From: Pedobacter aquae
GTDB lineage: Bacteria; Bacteroidota; Bacteroidia; Sphingobacteriales; Sphingobacteriaceae
Length of the DNA stretch: 64,000 nucleotides
NCBI RefSeq assembly: GCF_008195825.1
Contig: NZ_CP043329.1
Location: 1,922,001-1,986,000, forward strand
Direction: 5' to 3'
Shown here: positions 18,445 through 28,233 of the stretch, in pieces
How positions within the stretch are numbered: position 1 is the stretch's first letter
How the letters are laid out: each line of letters begins with the position of its first letter
Notes under the pieces: generated by a model
What the model was told of the DNA's origin: nothing
Database searches by the model: none
What the model saw: the letters and a program-made list of their open reading frames with translations, nothing else
Translations under genes and position numbers: made by a program

Positions 18445-20918
18445 GGGTCTACATTTACAACTAGATAGCTTCCTTTATTGAGTTTATTAGCCTCAAAATT
18501 GCCAATTTCTCTTTTTAGATATTCTTTAATTTTAGGTATAGATTGATGCTGCAAATCTATCTTAAGAATAATGGTTTGGATATAATAGTTGCGTATACGT
18601 CCAATAAGCGGAGTTTGAGGTCCAATAACCAAATCACCCAAAGTTTTCTTTAATTCTCTTGCAAGACCTTCTGCTATTTGTTGGGTTTTAGCAAAATCTT
18701 TGTGCTTGATATCGATATGAATTAAACGGTAAAATGGCGGATACTTAAATTGCTTTCGTTCTAAAATCTCATGTCTATACATAGCCTCATAATCGTTATT
18801 CACAATTTGTTGGATGACACGGTTTTTAGTATCATAAGTTTGGATAATCACTTTCCCTTGCTTCTCTCTTCTTCCTGCCCTACCTGCAACTTGAGACAAC
18901 ATTTGAAAACTACGCTCGTAAGCTCTAAAATCAGGAAATTGCAGCATACTATCTGCATTGATAACACCTATGGTTGTAACATTATCAAAATCTAAACCTT
19001 TAGCTACCATTTGGGTACCAACTAAAACATCTAAACGCTTCTCTTCAAAATCTGTAATGATATGTTGATGAGCGTTCTTATTTCTTGTTGTATCATAATC
19101 TAAACGCCCAATTTTTAAATCAGGCAGCATCACACGTAAATCATCCTCTACCTTTTCTGTACCTAAGCCTTTATATTCTATATGTTTAGAACCGCAAGCC
19201 GGACATTCAGAAATATTATCTTCCCTATAACCGCAATAATGGCAATGTAATTTCCCCGAGGCCTTATGATAGGTTAAGCTTACATCGCAATTGATACATT
19301 TTGGTGTATTACCACAAGTTTTGCAAATTAAGATGGGTACATAGCCTCTCCTATTCTGGAATAAAATAACTTGCTCTTTTACTTTTATAGCTTCCTGTAT
19401 ACGATCTAAAAGTACGCTGGTAAAATTTTCTTTGATGGTTTTCCGAGCCTTTTCTTCAGTGATACTCACCACTTCTATTTCTGGTAGGTTAACTCCGCTA
19501 TAGCGAACATCTAACCTAACCAAGCCATACTTTTGCTGAGTAGTAGCATTAAAATAGCTTTCTAAAGATGGCGTTGCAGAACCTAATAAAACTTTTGCTT
19601 GATAAATATTGGCCAAAACAATAGCAACATCTCTGGCATGGTAGCGTGGTGCTGGGTCATATTGCTTGTAGCTGGCTTCATGCTCTTCATCAACAATGAG
19701 GAAACCTAAATCTGCAAAGGGAAGAAATAAAGACGAGCGAGCTCCTAAAATGATTTTAGCTTCATTCTTTAAAACTTTCTGCCAAATTTCTGCCCTTTCA
19801 TTATCATTAAATTTACTGTGATAAACCACAATTTGATTTCCGAAATGGAACTTTAATCGTTCTACAATTTGTGCTGTTAAAGCAATTTCGGGAAGTAGAT
19901 AAAGTACTTGTTTGCCTAAGGCTAAATACTCTTCCATTAAGCGTATATACAACTGTGTTTTACCAGATGAAGTAATACCATGCAAAAGTGTAACCGGCTT
20001 CTCTTTAAAAGATTGCTTGATTTCATCAAACGCTTTTTGTTGCGCTTCGCTTAAACTAAAATTATTTGTACTTTCTTCATCATCAAAACTAAAACGACTG
20101 ATGATTTCTTCCTTAACCTCAAAAATACCTTTTTCTATTAAAGCTTTTATAACTGCTGCACTAGCACCGCTTGCTTCTGTAAGGGCTGCTCTGGTTATTT
20201 TTATTTGTTCCTTTTGAAGTTTTAAATAGGCTAATAAAGCATCTAATTGCTTAGGCGACCTTTCAAGAAGTTCAAATAGCGCTTTCAGATGTTCTTTATC
20301 TTCATAAAAGCTATTTAAACGAATATTTTTAACGGTTTTGGGCTTAAATTTTTCATTTATCTCTTCCGATATAAAAACAATACGTTTATCTAGCAGACTT
20401 TTTATGATAGGAAATATGGTTTTCTGGCCTAGTATTTTCGCAATTTCTTGCAGCGTAAGTTCATTCTGAATTTCAAGAGCGTCTACCACAAGATACTCTT
20501 TATCATTAAGGATACTTTTGTCTAACCCTTCCTCATGGCTAAGAATAATTTTTGTTTCGCTTGCCAATTTTAGTGCTGAGGGTAATGCGGCGGCCATAAC
20601 CTCGCCTGTGTAACACAAGTAATATTCGGCAATCCAGTCCCAAAGTTTTAATTGTTTTTGGGTGATGATAGGATGCTCATCTATAATATCAATCAGGTAT
20701 TTAGCTTCGTAGGCAATTGGTGCTTTATCTGTTATAGAAGCAATAATAGCTGTATAAATCTTACTTTTACCAAATTGTACAACTGCCCGCTTCCCTATAG
20801 CCAATTCGTCATTTAGCTCAAAAGGAACACGGTAAGTGTAAAGCTTAGGAATTGCCAAAGGCAAAATTACCTCAGCAAATAAGGTTTTTCTTGCATTATG
20901 ATGATCAAAATCTATCAT
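18438..20918 (-). CDS. priA: Primosomal protein N' (replication restart helicase PriA)
   Basis: An 826-residue helicase that restarts collapsed replication forks. It has the N-terminal 3'-DNA-binding domain (residues 10-110), the Walker A motif GITSSGKT near residue 316 and the DEEH box in FLIVDEEHEASYKQ. Eight cysteines form two zinc sites (CKTCGNTPKCINC, CHYCGYRED, CPACGSKH), followed by helicase motifs V and VI (VGTQMVAKGLDFDNV, QVAGRAGR). All key parts are intact and length is usual for Bacteroidota. The ATG overlaps the DUF423 gene stop by 4 bp (ATGA). Confidence 0.96.
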   Translation of the reverse strand: MIDFDHHNARKTLFAEVILPLAIPKLYTYRVPFELNDELAIGKRAVVQFGKSKIYTAIIASITDKAPIAYEAKYLIDIIDEHPIITQKQLKLWDWIAEYYLCYTGEVMAAALPSALKLASETKIILSHEEGLDKSILNDKEYLVVDALEIQNELTLQEIAKILGQKTIFPIIKSLLDKRIVFISEEINEKFKPKTVKNIRLNSFYEDKEHLKALFELLERSPKQLDALLAYLKLQKEQIKITRAALTEASGASAAVIKALIEKGIFEVKEEIISRFSFDDEESTNNFSLSEAQQKAFDEIKQSFKEKPVTLLHGITSSGKTQLYIRLMEEYLALGKQVLYLLPEIALTAQIVERLKFHFGNQIVVYHSKFNDNERAEIWQKVLKNEAKIILGARSSLFLPFADLGFLIVDEEHEASYKQYDPAPRYHARDVAIVLANIYQAKVLLGSATPSLESYFNATTQQKYGLVRLDVRYSGVNLPEIEVVSITEEKARKTIKENFTSVLLDRIQEAIKVKEQVILFQNRRGYVPILICKTCGNTPKCINCDVSLTYHKASGKLHCHYCGYREDNISECPACGSKHIEYKGLGTEKVEDDLRVMLPDLKIGRLDYDTTRNKNAHQHIITDFEEKRLDVLVGTQMVAKGLDFDNVTTIGVINADSMLQFPDFRAYERSFQMLSQVAGRAGRREKQGKVIIQTYDTKNRVIQQIVNNDYEAMYRHEILERKQFKYPPFYRLIHIDIKHKDFAKTQQIAEGLARELKKTLGDLVIGPQTPLIGRIRNYYIQTIILKIDLQHQSIPKIKEYLKREIGNFEANKLNKGSYLVVNVDPY

Positions 20919-21301
20919 TTATCTCTTAAGGCTGCTAACAATAAACTTAACCAACCCATTATAAATAATAAGCCACCAACAGGTGTTACCGGACCAAGAA
21001 AAGAAGCGCCGGCCCAGCCCATATAATCTTTTAAAGACAAGATATATAAAGAGCCGCTAAACAGCAAAATACCTCCTGTAAAACAATAAGAAGCAAAATT
21101 TATGAGCGCATTTTTATATCGAGCAAAAGTGCTCAGAAATAGTAATGCAAAAGTATGATAGAAATGATACTGAACAGCAGTGTGCCAAACATCTAAGCTT
21201 TGTGCCGATACTATTTTTTTTAATGCATGAGCGCCAAAGGCACCTAAAATTACGGCTAAAGCTCCAAAAAAAGCTGCTGTGATGATAATTCTCTTGTTCA
21301 T
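20915..21301 (-). CDS. DUF423 family inner-membrane protein
   Basis: A 128-residue protein with four membrane helices. The N-terminal GALAVILGAFGAHALKKI and the middle VQYHFYHTFALLFL are hallmarks of the DUF423 (YgdD-like) family, whose function is unknown. It lies immediately upstream of priA with a 4-bp stop/start overlap, implying translational coupling. The divergent gene on its other side starts about 94 bp away. Confidence 0.88.
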   Translation of the reverse strand: MNKRIIITAAFFGALAVILGAFGAHALKKIVSAQSLDVWHTAVQYHFYHTFALLFLSTFARYKNALINFASYCFTGGILLFSGSLYILSLKDYMGWAGASFLGPVTPVGGLLFIMGWLSLLLAALRDK

Positions 21302-21369
21302 AAACCCGCAGTGTAAATCGCTAATTTAATAAAGATGCAATCAATTTTCGGTGCTTCAATACAAAAATC

Positions 21370-21377
21370 TATTTTTG
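21370..21377 (+). promoter_or_regulatory. Candidate -7 promoter element
   Basis: TATTTTTG matches TAnnTTTG and lies 17 nt before the ATG at 21395. It supports that start over the in-frame ATG at 21335, which would sit upstream of the transcription start. The -33 region is weak. Confidence 0.45.
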
Positions 21378-21394
21378 TTGAGAGGAAATATAAA

Positions 21395-23011
21395 ATGAGA
21401 AAAATAATAATCACGATAAGCGTACTTGTAATTGCCGTTTTTGCTGCCGTATGGCTATATTTCAGTAATATTTCCGCGTCTGAAAGCACCACAGAAAAAG
21501 CTTTTAATGCAATACCTGCTGATGCTTCTCTTATTTTCGAATATAAAAATGAATCTTCTTACTATGATATTTTTAAAGATTTCACACTTTTTAAAGATGT
21601 GTTAGGTGAAGATATCATGAAGCATTTAACTGCCCTTAAAAACACTTTTATTGATGATGCCGGATTTAATGAAGCCTTATTTGCATCCGAGCTTTACTTT
21701 TCTATTCACCAAACCAGTAAAAACCAAGCTGATGTTTTGATTATTGCTCCTTTAAAGAACAAACAGCTAGAGCTTAGCCAAGAAGGCATCAATAATTTAA
21801 AACAGAAGTTTAAAGTAACAGAAAAACTGCTAGATAAAACAACACTTTATACGCTTACTTTTAATAACCAAAGCAAATTCTACTTCACTTTAGCAAAAAC
21901 TGTTTGGATAGGTAGTTTCAATGAAAATCTTGTTCAAAAAGCAGTTTTAGAAAGCTCAAATAAAAAACAAAAATTCTTTAAAGGCGAGAGCTTTAGCTCG
22001 GTAAGAAATAAGAACGCTATTGCTAACCTATATATCAATTACCCAAATTTAGCTTCTTTCTTAGCTGGCTTCTCTAAAAAAGATAAACCCGCAGAAACAG
22101 AGAATTTAAAAACCTTTCCAGCATTTTCTAGCTTAAACATCAATTACCAAAAAAATGCTTTTATGTTTAGTGGCATTACAGAGCTAGAACAAAAAGGCAG
22201 TTATCCTGCTTTATTTTTAAAGCAACAATCGGGAAAATGCACCTTATTAGATTTAGTTCCTTTTGATGCCGCTTCTTACCTTTTTTACCTCGTTTCCAAT
22301 CAACAAACTTTTCAAAATGATTTGAATACCTTATTTGAGAAGAGAAAAGAAATTGGAAAGAGAAAAAGCCAACTTCAGAATATTTCTGAAACGCATTCTA
22401 TCAATATCGAAAAAGAATTCCCAGTTGTATTAGGGAAAGAGTTTGGATGTATCCAAGTAGCATCGGGCAATAAAATAGGCATCATTAAAACTACCAATAC
22501 CGGAAGATTATCTTTCATACTATCAACTATCAGTACTTCTATCAACTCAAAAATATCAAGGTTTGATGATTCTGATTTACTCTATTACCATTTAGGAGAT
22601 CCTTTCAAAGGCTTTAGAAGACCTTATTATGCTATTATAGAAAATCATTTATTGGTTTCTAATAATATGCAGGCTTTAAATGGCTTCCTAAAAAACTACG
22701 AAGAGCAAGATTTCTTAAGCAGAACAGATAAGAATTTGCAGTTTCAACAGTACTTATCTAACCAAGGAAACATCTTTTACTTCTTACATAATAGCAATGC
22801 TAAAGCTGTAGTAAAATCTTATTTAAGCAGTAAAGCAAACAAACAGTTTAAAGGTGAAGAGTTTGGTTGGAAGAATGTTTACGGTATATCTATACAATTT
22901 AGCGCTGATAAGGATAAATTTTTTACCAATTTGTATATGAGTAAAGTTCCAGAATTGGAAGATGTAAACCCTCAAGCAGATTCTTTACTTTTAGACTCCT
23001 TATTAAAATAA
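21395..23011 (+). CDS. Membrane-anchored exported protein of unknown function
   Basis: A 538-residue protein from the chosen ATG (558 from an ATG 60 bp upstream, which lies before the candidate promoter). One N-terminal membrane segment (IIITISVLVIAVFAAVWLYF) is followed by a long periplasmic part starting AFNAIPADASLIFEY. That motif and the repeated strand-helix pattern resemble the DUF3352 group of Bacteroidota proteins; this is from memory. No catalytic motif is visible. It is followed after 36 bp by a beta-barrel protein gene, and the pair may form one transcript. Confidence 0.65.
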   Translation: MRKIIITISVLVIAVFAAVWLYFSNISASESTTEKAFNAIPADASLIFEYKNESSYYDIFKDFTLFKDVLGEDIMKHLTALKNTFIDDAGFNEALFASELYFSIHQTSKNQADVLIIAPLKNKQLELSQEGINNLKQKFKVTEKLLDKTTLYTLTFNNQSKFYFTLAKTVWIGSFNENLVQKAVLESSNKKQKFFKGESFSSVRNKNAIANLYINYPNLASFLAGFSKKDKPAETENLKTFPAFSSLNINYQKNAFMFSGITELEQKGSYPALFLKQQSGKCTLLDLVPFDAASYLFYLVSNQQTFQNDLNTLFEKRKEIGKRKSQLQNISETHSINIEKEFPVVLGKEFGCIQVASGNKIGIIKTTNTGRLSFILSTISTSINSKISRFDDSDLLYYHLGDPFKGFRRPYYAIIENHLLVSNNMQALNGFLKNYEEQDFLSRTDKNLQFQQYLSNQGNIFYFLHNSNAKAVVKSYLSSKANKQFKGEEFGWKNVYGISIQFSADKDKFFTNLYMSKVPELEDVNPQADSLLLDSLLK

Positions 23012-23047
23012 ACTTTATTTAACCCTTATTTTTAGATAAATTTAATC

Positions 23048-24496
23048 ATGAGAATTTGGGTATTTTTAAGCTTTCTAGTGTTTGCCCATCTTGTAGTTAA
23101 AGCTCAAGAAACATCTCTTATACATTCTAAAACTGTATTTGATTCTTTTGAAAACCCTGTAAATACTGCCTTTGTTCCTGAAGTAAGTAACAAATATGCA
23201 GTAAGCTTTTTATTATCATCTTTTAGCACACAATTACGTTTTAAGGGAGATATAGAGCCTAGCTTAAAGGCTTTTATTTTTAACCGAGACAGTATAAAAG
23301 GCGGTCCTTTATTAGGGGCTAACAAACAAAATGAACTAACGGGTAATGTAAATTACTACTTAGCCATGTTTAAATTATTCAAGAGTATTAAGTATCAAAG
23401 AGAAATTGGCGCATCAATACAATTTAGAAATATTGGCAATGCTTTAGTACCTAACTCTACCTTTGCATTTTTAGATAGCTATAAAAATTTTAATAGCCCT
23501 TATGCTGATGTTTTTAATAGCACAGCACTTAATCAATCTTTTTGGCAATTTGGCTTAACTTACCGAGAGAATTATAATGAAAAACTCGCTTTCGGTGCTA
23601 AGTTAAGCTTCTTAAGTGGCGCAACTTATCATCAAATTGATATTAAAGAATCGGCCATAAGGCTATTAACAAAAGGTTATGAAGCATACTTTAATGGCTC
23701 TTATCAATCTAACTTAGGTACAGATTCTGTAGAGATTAAAAACCTTTTACCCAACTTTAAAAACCCAGGGATGGCCATAACTTTAGGAAGTTCTTATGCT
23801 TTTAAAAATGGCATGTATGTAACTGCACATTTGAAAGACTTAGGCTTTATCAGGTGGAATAAAAATGCGGTAAGCTCAACTTTTAGTGATACATTAACTC
23901 CTACTAAAATAGATACTTTGATACCCAATGGTAACATCAGAACAAATCTTAATAGAATGATTGCCACTGGAGCTCATTTAGGTAAATTCACCAGCTTTTT
24001 ACCTGCTCATTTACAAATTGCTGCCTCCAAAGAATTTGGCTTATACAAACCCGTTTTTGTAGCTACCCAATATTTTGATGGTCGTGGCACCCAGTTAGCC
24101 TTGGTAAATAATTTTAGAACCGGTGCTTTTAATTTTGCTCTTAATGCTCAATATGATAAACCTAACGGATTGCAATTTGGTGGCTTGGTGATGTTACAAT
24201 CTCTTACTACCGAGCTGTATTTAGGCTCTGAAAAGCTTTTACCAAGTTATTATTTCACAAAAGGCATGCTTAATAAAGATGCCAATATTGGCAGAAGCCC
24301 TACCCAAATGAATATTTTTATGGGACTTAATATTAAGTTTGGTAGAAAAGTTCAAAGCGATGGAATGGCAGATTTTATTGATGGTTTAAACGATGCAGAA
24401 ACAGGTTTTGTGTACAGATTGAGCAATAAAGAAAGAAAAGCTGTTAGAAAAGAAGCCGCAAAAAACACTAAGAAAGCTAATAAAAGAAGAAATTAA
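23048..24496 (+). CDS. Outer-membrane beta-barrel-like protein (DUF5723-like)
   Basis: A 482-residue protein with a signal peptide (residues 1-19, ending VVKA). The mature chain is rich in amphipathic strands (YAVSFLLSSFSTQLRF, FGLTYRENYNEKLAFGAKL, MYVTAHLKDLGFIRW) typical of large Bacteroidota outer-membrane barrels; it resembles DUF5723. The tail is strongly basic (KKANKRRN), which is unusual for a barrel end and probably disordered. Its stop overlaps that of the convergent tsaB by 4 bp. Function unknown. Confidence 0.65.
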   Translation: MRIWVFLSFLVFAHLVVKAQETSLIHSKTVFDSFENPVNTAFVPEVSNKYAVSFLLSSFSTQLRFKGDIEPSLKAFIFNRDSIKGGPLLGANKQNELTGNVNYYLAMFKLFKSIKYQREIGASIQFRNIGNALVPNSTFAFLDSYKNFNSPYADVFNSTALNQSFWQFGLTYRENYNEKLAFGAKLSFLSGATYHQIDIKESAIRLLTKGYEAYFNGSYQSNLGTDSVEIKNLLPNFKNPGMAITLGSSYAFKNGMYVTAHLKDLGFIRWNKNAVSSTFSDTLTPTKIDTLIPNGNIRTNLNRMIATGAHLGKFTSFLPAHLQIAASKEFGLYKPVFVATQYFDGRGTQLALVNNFRTGAFNFALNAQYDKPNGLQFGGLVMLQSLTTELYLGSEKLLPSYYFTKGMLNKDANIGRSPTQMNIFMGLNIKFGRKVQSDGMADFIDGLNDAETGFVYRLSNKERKAVRKEAAKNTKKANKRRN

Positions 24497-25182
24497 GCTT
24501 TTTTCTTTCCGGCCACGTAGTCCTTTAAATAATATGGCTCAAAATAGGCTATGTCTTCAAAAACAGCTTCTTTAAACTTCTCATAAGCTGGTTCTATTAA
24601 ATCCTGAGCAGAATTGGTAAAGTCATCCATTACTCTGGTATTGATATGCGTAGCTAAAACCTCTTCACATTTAGGCGCTCCATCACCAAAAAAGTAAACA
24701 ATATAAGTGTCTAAAATAGCTTTAAAAGAATTTTCATCTACAATTACAGCTTCCGTAGCTTTTAATACTTCTACCTCTTTGTTGTAAAAAGCAGTATAAA
24801 CTTCCATTCTTCTGGCGTCTATCATAGGACAAAAAACAGTGTTTCCATTTACAGAATAACACTTTTTAATAAAACCATTAGCCATTGCGGTTAAAGTATT
24901 AATGGCTATTAAAGGAATATCCAAAGCAAAACATAAACCCTTTGCGGTAGAAACACCTATCCTTAAACCAGTATAAGAACCGGGCCCCATACTTACGGCA
25001 ACAGCTTTAAGTTCTTTAAAACTTCTTTGCGTCTTTTTCAGCAATTCATCAATAAAAACAGTTAAAGATGCAGCATGAATATTAGCTTCTGTACGTTCTA
25101 TTTTATCTATAAATACACCGTTTTCTGCTAAAGCTACAGAACAAGTTGTAGTAGCTGTTTCTATATGTAGGATAAGTGCCAT
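24493..25182 (-). CDS. tsaB: tRNA threonylcarbamoyladenosine biosynthesis protein TsaB
   Basis: A 229-residue ASKHA-fold protein. ILHIETATTTCSVAL is the N-terminal strand-turn motif, and AVSMGPGSYTGLRIGVSTAKGL, written here in part, is the TsaB signature. TsaB pairs with TsaD and TsaE to form t6A at position 37 of ANN-decoding tRNAs. It has the usual length of bacterial TsaB and lacks the metal-binding HxxxH of TsaD, as expected. It is the last gene of the rpmH-rnpA-yidD-tsaB run, 5 bp after yidD. Confidence 0.93.
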   Translation of the reverse strand: MALILHIETATTTCSVALAENGVFIDKIERTEANIHAASLTVFIDELLKKTQRSFKELKAVAVSMGPGSYTGLRIGVSTAKGLCFALDIPLIAINTLTAMANGFIKKCYSVNGNTVFCPMIDARRMEVYTAFYNKEVEVLKATEAVIVDENSFKAILDTYIVYFFGDGAPKCEEVLATHINTRVMDDFTNSAQDLIEPAYEKFKEAVFEDIAYFEPYYLKDYVAGKKKA

Positions 25183-25187
25183 ATGGT

Positions 25188-25418
25188 TTAAGGTACTGGA
25201 TCATGCCCATGGCCGCCCCAAGGGTGGCATTTTCTAATTCTATTTAAAGTTAACCACATCCCTTTAAATGGACCATGCTTTTTAATGGACTCAACCCCGT
25301 ATTGAGAACAGGTGGGTGTAAATCTACATGATGCGCCAAATAAAGGAGAAAGCAAATATTGATAAAGCCTTATCAGCAATAAAAACAAAAATGAAAATAT
25401 TTGTTTGATAAAACCCAT
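25188..25418 (-). CDS. yidD: Membrane protein insertion efficiency factor YidD
   Basis: A 76-residue protein with an amphipathic N-terminal segment and the conserved core [19 protein letters not shown], then [12 protein letters not shown] and [14 protein letters not shown]. YidD assists YidC-dependent insertion at the inner membrane. Its usual neighbours rnpA and rpmH lie directly upstream; the start overlaps the rnpA stop by 1 bp. Confidence 0.95.
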   Translation of the reverse strand: MGFIKQIFSFLFLLLIRLYQYLLSPLFGASCRFTPTCSQYGVESIKKHGPFKGMWLTLNRIRKCHPWGGHGHDPVP

Positions 25419-25807
25419 TACTTAACCATTTGCTTTTCTAGGTTTAAAAGCGCCAAAGAAAGTTTTTCATAAAGGTATTGATAATCTAATATCTCTTTAC
25501 CAACATAATTAAATGCTACTAAAACCTGCTTTTGCTGATTTTCTAAAAAAGGATATAAGCTAGTGGCTTTTTGTAATCTATAAGCTTCTTTTATTCTCCT
25601 TTTGATGAGATTTCTATCAACACTTTTTTTAAACCTCCTTTTTGGTACAGAGATTACAATTTGTGCAGGATATTTCTGAGGCGTTTGATTGATTAACCAA
25701 GTTATCCTAAAAGGATAAAATAAAAAAGAAGAACCATTGTTAAAAAGCTCTGTTAAAAGCTTTTTGCTACACAATCGTTCTTCTTTTGTAAGTTGGAAAT
25801 TTTTCAT
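25418..25807 (-). CDS. rnpA: Ribonuclease P protein component
   Basis: A 129-residue basic protein, the protein subunit of RNase P, which trims 5' leaders of tRNA precursors. It has the central motif [18 protein letters not shown] with the RNR-type signature and the following IKEAYR helix. Length fits. It sits 76 bp downstream of rpmH, the classic order, and overlaps yidD by 1 bp. Confidence 0.94.
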   Translation of the reverse strand: MKNFQLTKEERLCSKKLLTELFNNGSSFLFYPFRITWLINQTPQKYPAQIVISVPKRRFKKSVDRNLIKRRIKEAYRLQKATSLYPFLENQQKQVLVAFNYVGKEILDYQYLYEKLSLALLNLEKQMVK

Positions 25808-25883
25808 TGCATTAAACCCGATTTAAAATATAGAGACATCGGATTATACATTCACCTTATAAAGGTAATGAACGCAATTAAAA

Positions 25884-26042
25884 TTATGCTTTATGACGAC
25901 GCTCGTCAGAAACTGTTAATCTTTTTCTGCCTTTAGCTCTTCTAGACGCTAATACTCTTCTACCGTTTGCAGTAGACATTCTTTCTCTGAAACCATGCTT
26001 GTTTCTTCTTTTTCTTTGAGAAGGCTGGAATGTTCTTTTCAT
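25884..26042 (-). CDS. rpmH: 50S ribosomal protein L34
   Basis: A 52-residue protein, [20 protein letters not shown] at its start, with [20 protein letters not shown] in the middle, all diagnostic of L34. The short tail [11 protein letters not shown] is typical of Bacteroidota. It is first in the rpmH-rnpA-yidD-tsaB cluster and is preceded by a near-consensus promoter. Confidence 0.97.
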   Translation of the reverse strand: MKRTFQPSQRKRRNKHGFRERMSTANGRRVLASRRAKGRKRLTVSDERRHKA

Positions 26043-26083
26043 GATTATATATAATAATAATTTCGCTCTATAAAATAAGAGTG

Positions 26084-26114
26084 CAAATATAGACTTGTTT
26101 TTCTATAAATCAAA
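26084..26114 (-). promoter_or_regulatory. Promoter of the rpmH-rnpA cluster
   Basis: On the minus strand TTTG (26114-26111) is followed by exactly 19 nt and then TATATTTG (26091-26084). This is the Bacteroidota housekeeping consensus TTTG-N19-TAnnTTTG. Transcription would start near 26077, about 35 nt before the L34 ATG. Confidence 0.8.
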
Positions 26115-26171
26115 ACCAAATTAGAAATAAATAAAATTTAGGCTTTGATAAACATTTAAGCTTAAGTCCTT

Positions 26172-26560
26172 TTATTTTGCTTTTAAAATATCTCTAATTT
26201 CTGACAGTAATAATTCTTCCTTACTTGGTACTGGCGGTACTACAGCCTCTGCTTCTTTATCCTTTTATTGATTCTATTTACGCCTTTAATAAGAATAAAA
26301 AGCACAAACGCCACAATCACAAATGCTAAAACTTCTGATAAAAAGTTACCATACTTTATAGCGGTACCAGGTATTACCAATTGGTTAAGCTCTGTTAAAT
26401 TTGCAGCTGTTAAAGCAGGTGTTAATATAGCTGGTGTAATCACATCATCTACCAATGAGCTTACAATTTTTCCAAAAGCTGCACCTATTACAACCCCTAC
26501 TGCTAAATCAATTACGTTACCTTTTATAGCAAATTCTCTAAATTCTTTAATTATCCCCAT
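26172..26560 (-). CDS. mscL: Large-conductance mechanosensitive channel MscL (C-terminus frameshifted)
   Basis: Two-helix inner-membrane channel that opens under osmotic downshock. The N-terminus MGIIKEFREFAIKGNVIDLA and the first helix AVGVVIGAAFGKIVSSLV are canonical, and the second helix is VLAFVIVAFVLFILI. The uninterrupted frame ends at 26240 after KKQRL (106 residues). In another frame the sequence goes on as KEAEAVVPPVPSKEELLLSE, then IRDILKAK, which is the conserved MscL cytoplasmic helix. One base added at a short run between 26253 and 26267 restores 129 residues, the normal size. The pore itself is unaffected by the break. Confidence 0.88.
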
Positions 26561-26691
26561 AGATTTTGGTTTTAGTTTTGTTATTAATAAGAAATGAAAT
26601 TAGAAAAAAATTAAATACCACCGAAATTTATCGAACAAAATATCCATAAAATATGCTTAAACTAGTGCTGTTAATATTAAGCAGCTTTGTT

Positions 26692-26699
26692 TAACTTTG
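26692..26699 (+). promoter_or_regulatory. Candidate -7 promoter element for rpoN
   Basis: TAACTTTG matches TAnnTTTG and lies 19 nt before the rpoN ATG at 26719. The -33 element is not clear. Confidence 0.45.
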
Positions 26700-26718
26700 C
26701 TATTTCTGATACACTATT

Positions 26719-28191
26719 ATGCTTAAACAGAATCTTCAACAAAAATTATTACAAAAACTATCTCCTCAGCAAATACAGTTTATCAAACTGTTACAAGTGC
26801 CAACCGTTGCGCTAGACACTAGAATTAAAGAAGAATTAGAAGAAAACCCTGCTTTAGAGGATATTAGCTTGGCTGATATGAATGACCCTATTGAGGAATA
26901 TCCTGATAAAGACCCTGATGATGACTTTAGAGGCGAGGATTCCGGTGATGATTTAGCCGAGTTTAATGTTGATGATTACCTTCAAGATGATAACCTCAAT
27001 GAATATGGAAACAGGTATGATAGCAACGATGATGAAGAAGAGAAAAAAGAGCTTCCAATAGCTATAAACAATACTTTTTTTGAAAATTTACAAGCTCAAT
27101 TAGATTTAATTCCTTTAGAGGATAAAGAATATTTAATTGCACAACAAATTATAGGAAGTTTAGATGATGATGGTTACCTGAGAAGGCCTATACCTTCTTT
27201 AATAGATGATTTAGCTTTTTCTCAAAGTGTAATGGCAGAAGATGAAGAGGCCGAGGAAATGTTAAAGGTTATCCAGAACTTTGACCCACCAGGTGTAGGT
27301 GCTAGAGATTTACAAGAATGTCTACTCATACAGCTCAGAAAAAAGGACACTTCTTTAAAAACCATTCAAATAGCTATCAATATTGTTGAGAATTATTTGG
27401 ATGAATTTACAAAAAAGCACTACGATAGATTAGAAAAATCTTTAAGCTTAACTTCAGAAGAGTTAAAAGAAGTTATCAATGAGATTTTAAAATTAAACCC
27501 AAAACCTGGAGATTCTGGAGTTTCTAACTTGAAACAAATGCAAGTAATTCCGGATTTTCATATCACTAAAAATGATGGCGTTTTAACCCTTACGTTGAAT
27601 TCTAAAAATGCTCCGGAACTTAGGGTTAGTAAATCTTACCAAGAAATGTTTCAGCATTATGAAAAAACTTCAGAAAAAGATAAAAAACTAAAAGAAGCAG
27701 TTCATTTTGTAAAACAAAAGTTAGACTCTGCCAAGTGGTTTATAGATGCTATTAAGCAAAGACAACAAACCCTGCTTAAAACCATGAATGCTATTATGCA
27801 TTACCAATATGAATACTTTCTTTCTGATGGGGATGAACGCTATTTAAAACCTATGATTTTAAAAGATATAGCAGATAAAATAGGCATGGATATTTCAACG
27901 GTTTCTAGGGTAGCTAACTCTAAATATGTACAAACAGAGTTTGGAACTTACTTATTAAAATCATTCTTTTCTGAAGCTATACAAACGGAAAGTGGAGAAG
28001 AAGTTTCTAACAAAGAGGTTAAGAAAATTTTGGAAGAGTGTATTGGTAATGAGGATAAAAGAAAGCCTTTAGCAGATGAAAAACTAACTGAAATTTTAAA
28101 AGATAAAGGCTATAACATTGCCAGAAGAACCGTAGCTAAATACCGCGAGCAAATGGGGATACCAGTTGCTAGACTAAGAAAAGAATTATAA
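26719..28191 (+). CDS. rpoN: RNA polymerase sigma-54 factor
   Basis: A 490-residue sigma-54. Region I is glutamine/leucine-rich (LQQKLLQKLSPQQIQFIKLL). An acidic region II follows (residues 50-115, many Asp/Glu). The core-binding domain contains NFDPPGVGARDLQECLLIQL, split here as the family signature. The helix-turn-helix (IADKIGMDISTVSRVANSKY) and the C-terminal RpoN box (ARRTVAKYREQMGIPVARLR) recognise -24/-12 promoters. No bacterial enhancer-binding protein is encoded in the window. It ends at a 40-bp palindromic terminator. Confidence 0.96.
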   Translation: MLKQNLQQKLLQKLSPQQIQFIKLLQVPTVALDTRIKEELEENPALEDISLADMNDPIEEYPDKDPDDDFRGEDSGDDLAEFNVDDYLQDDNLNEYGNRYDSNDDEEEKKELPIAINNTFFENLQAQLDLIPLEDKEYLIAQQIIGSLDDDGYLRRPIPSLIDDLAFSQSVMAEDEEAEEMLKVIQNFDPPGVGARDLQECLLIQLRKKDTSLKTIQIAINIVENYLDEFTKKHYDRLEKSLSLTSEELKEVINEILKLNPKPGDSGVSNLKQMQVIPDFHITKNDGVLTLTLNSKNAPELRVSKSYQEMFQHYEKTSEKDKKLKEAVHFVKQKLDSAKWFIDAIKQRQQTLLKTMNAIMHYQYEYFLSDGDERYLKPMILKDIADKIGMDISTVSRVANSKYVQTEFGTYLLKSFFSEAIQTESGEEVSNKEVKKILEECIGNEDKRKPLADEKLTEILKDKGYNIARRTVAKYREQMGIPVARLRKEL

Positions 28192-28193
28192 AT

Positions 28194-28233
28194 AAATTGT
28201 GATAGGTTTAAAGCTTTAAACCTATCACAATTT
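28194..28233. terminator. Bidirectional terminator, 40-bp perfect palindrome
   Basis: A perfect inverted repeat of 20-bp arms, centred on AAAGCTTT, with outer ends AAATTGTGAT and ATCACAATTT. It separates the convergent rpoN and porP/sprF-like genes and contains the last codons and stop of the latter. A/T runs on both sides fit termination in both directions. Confidence 0.8.
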
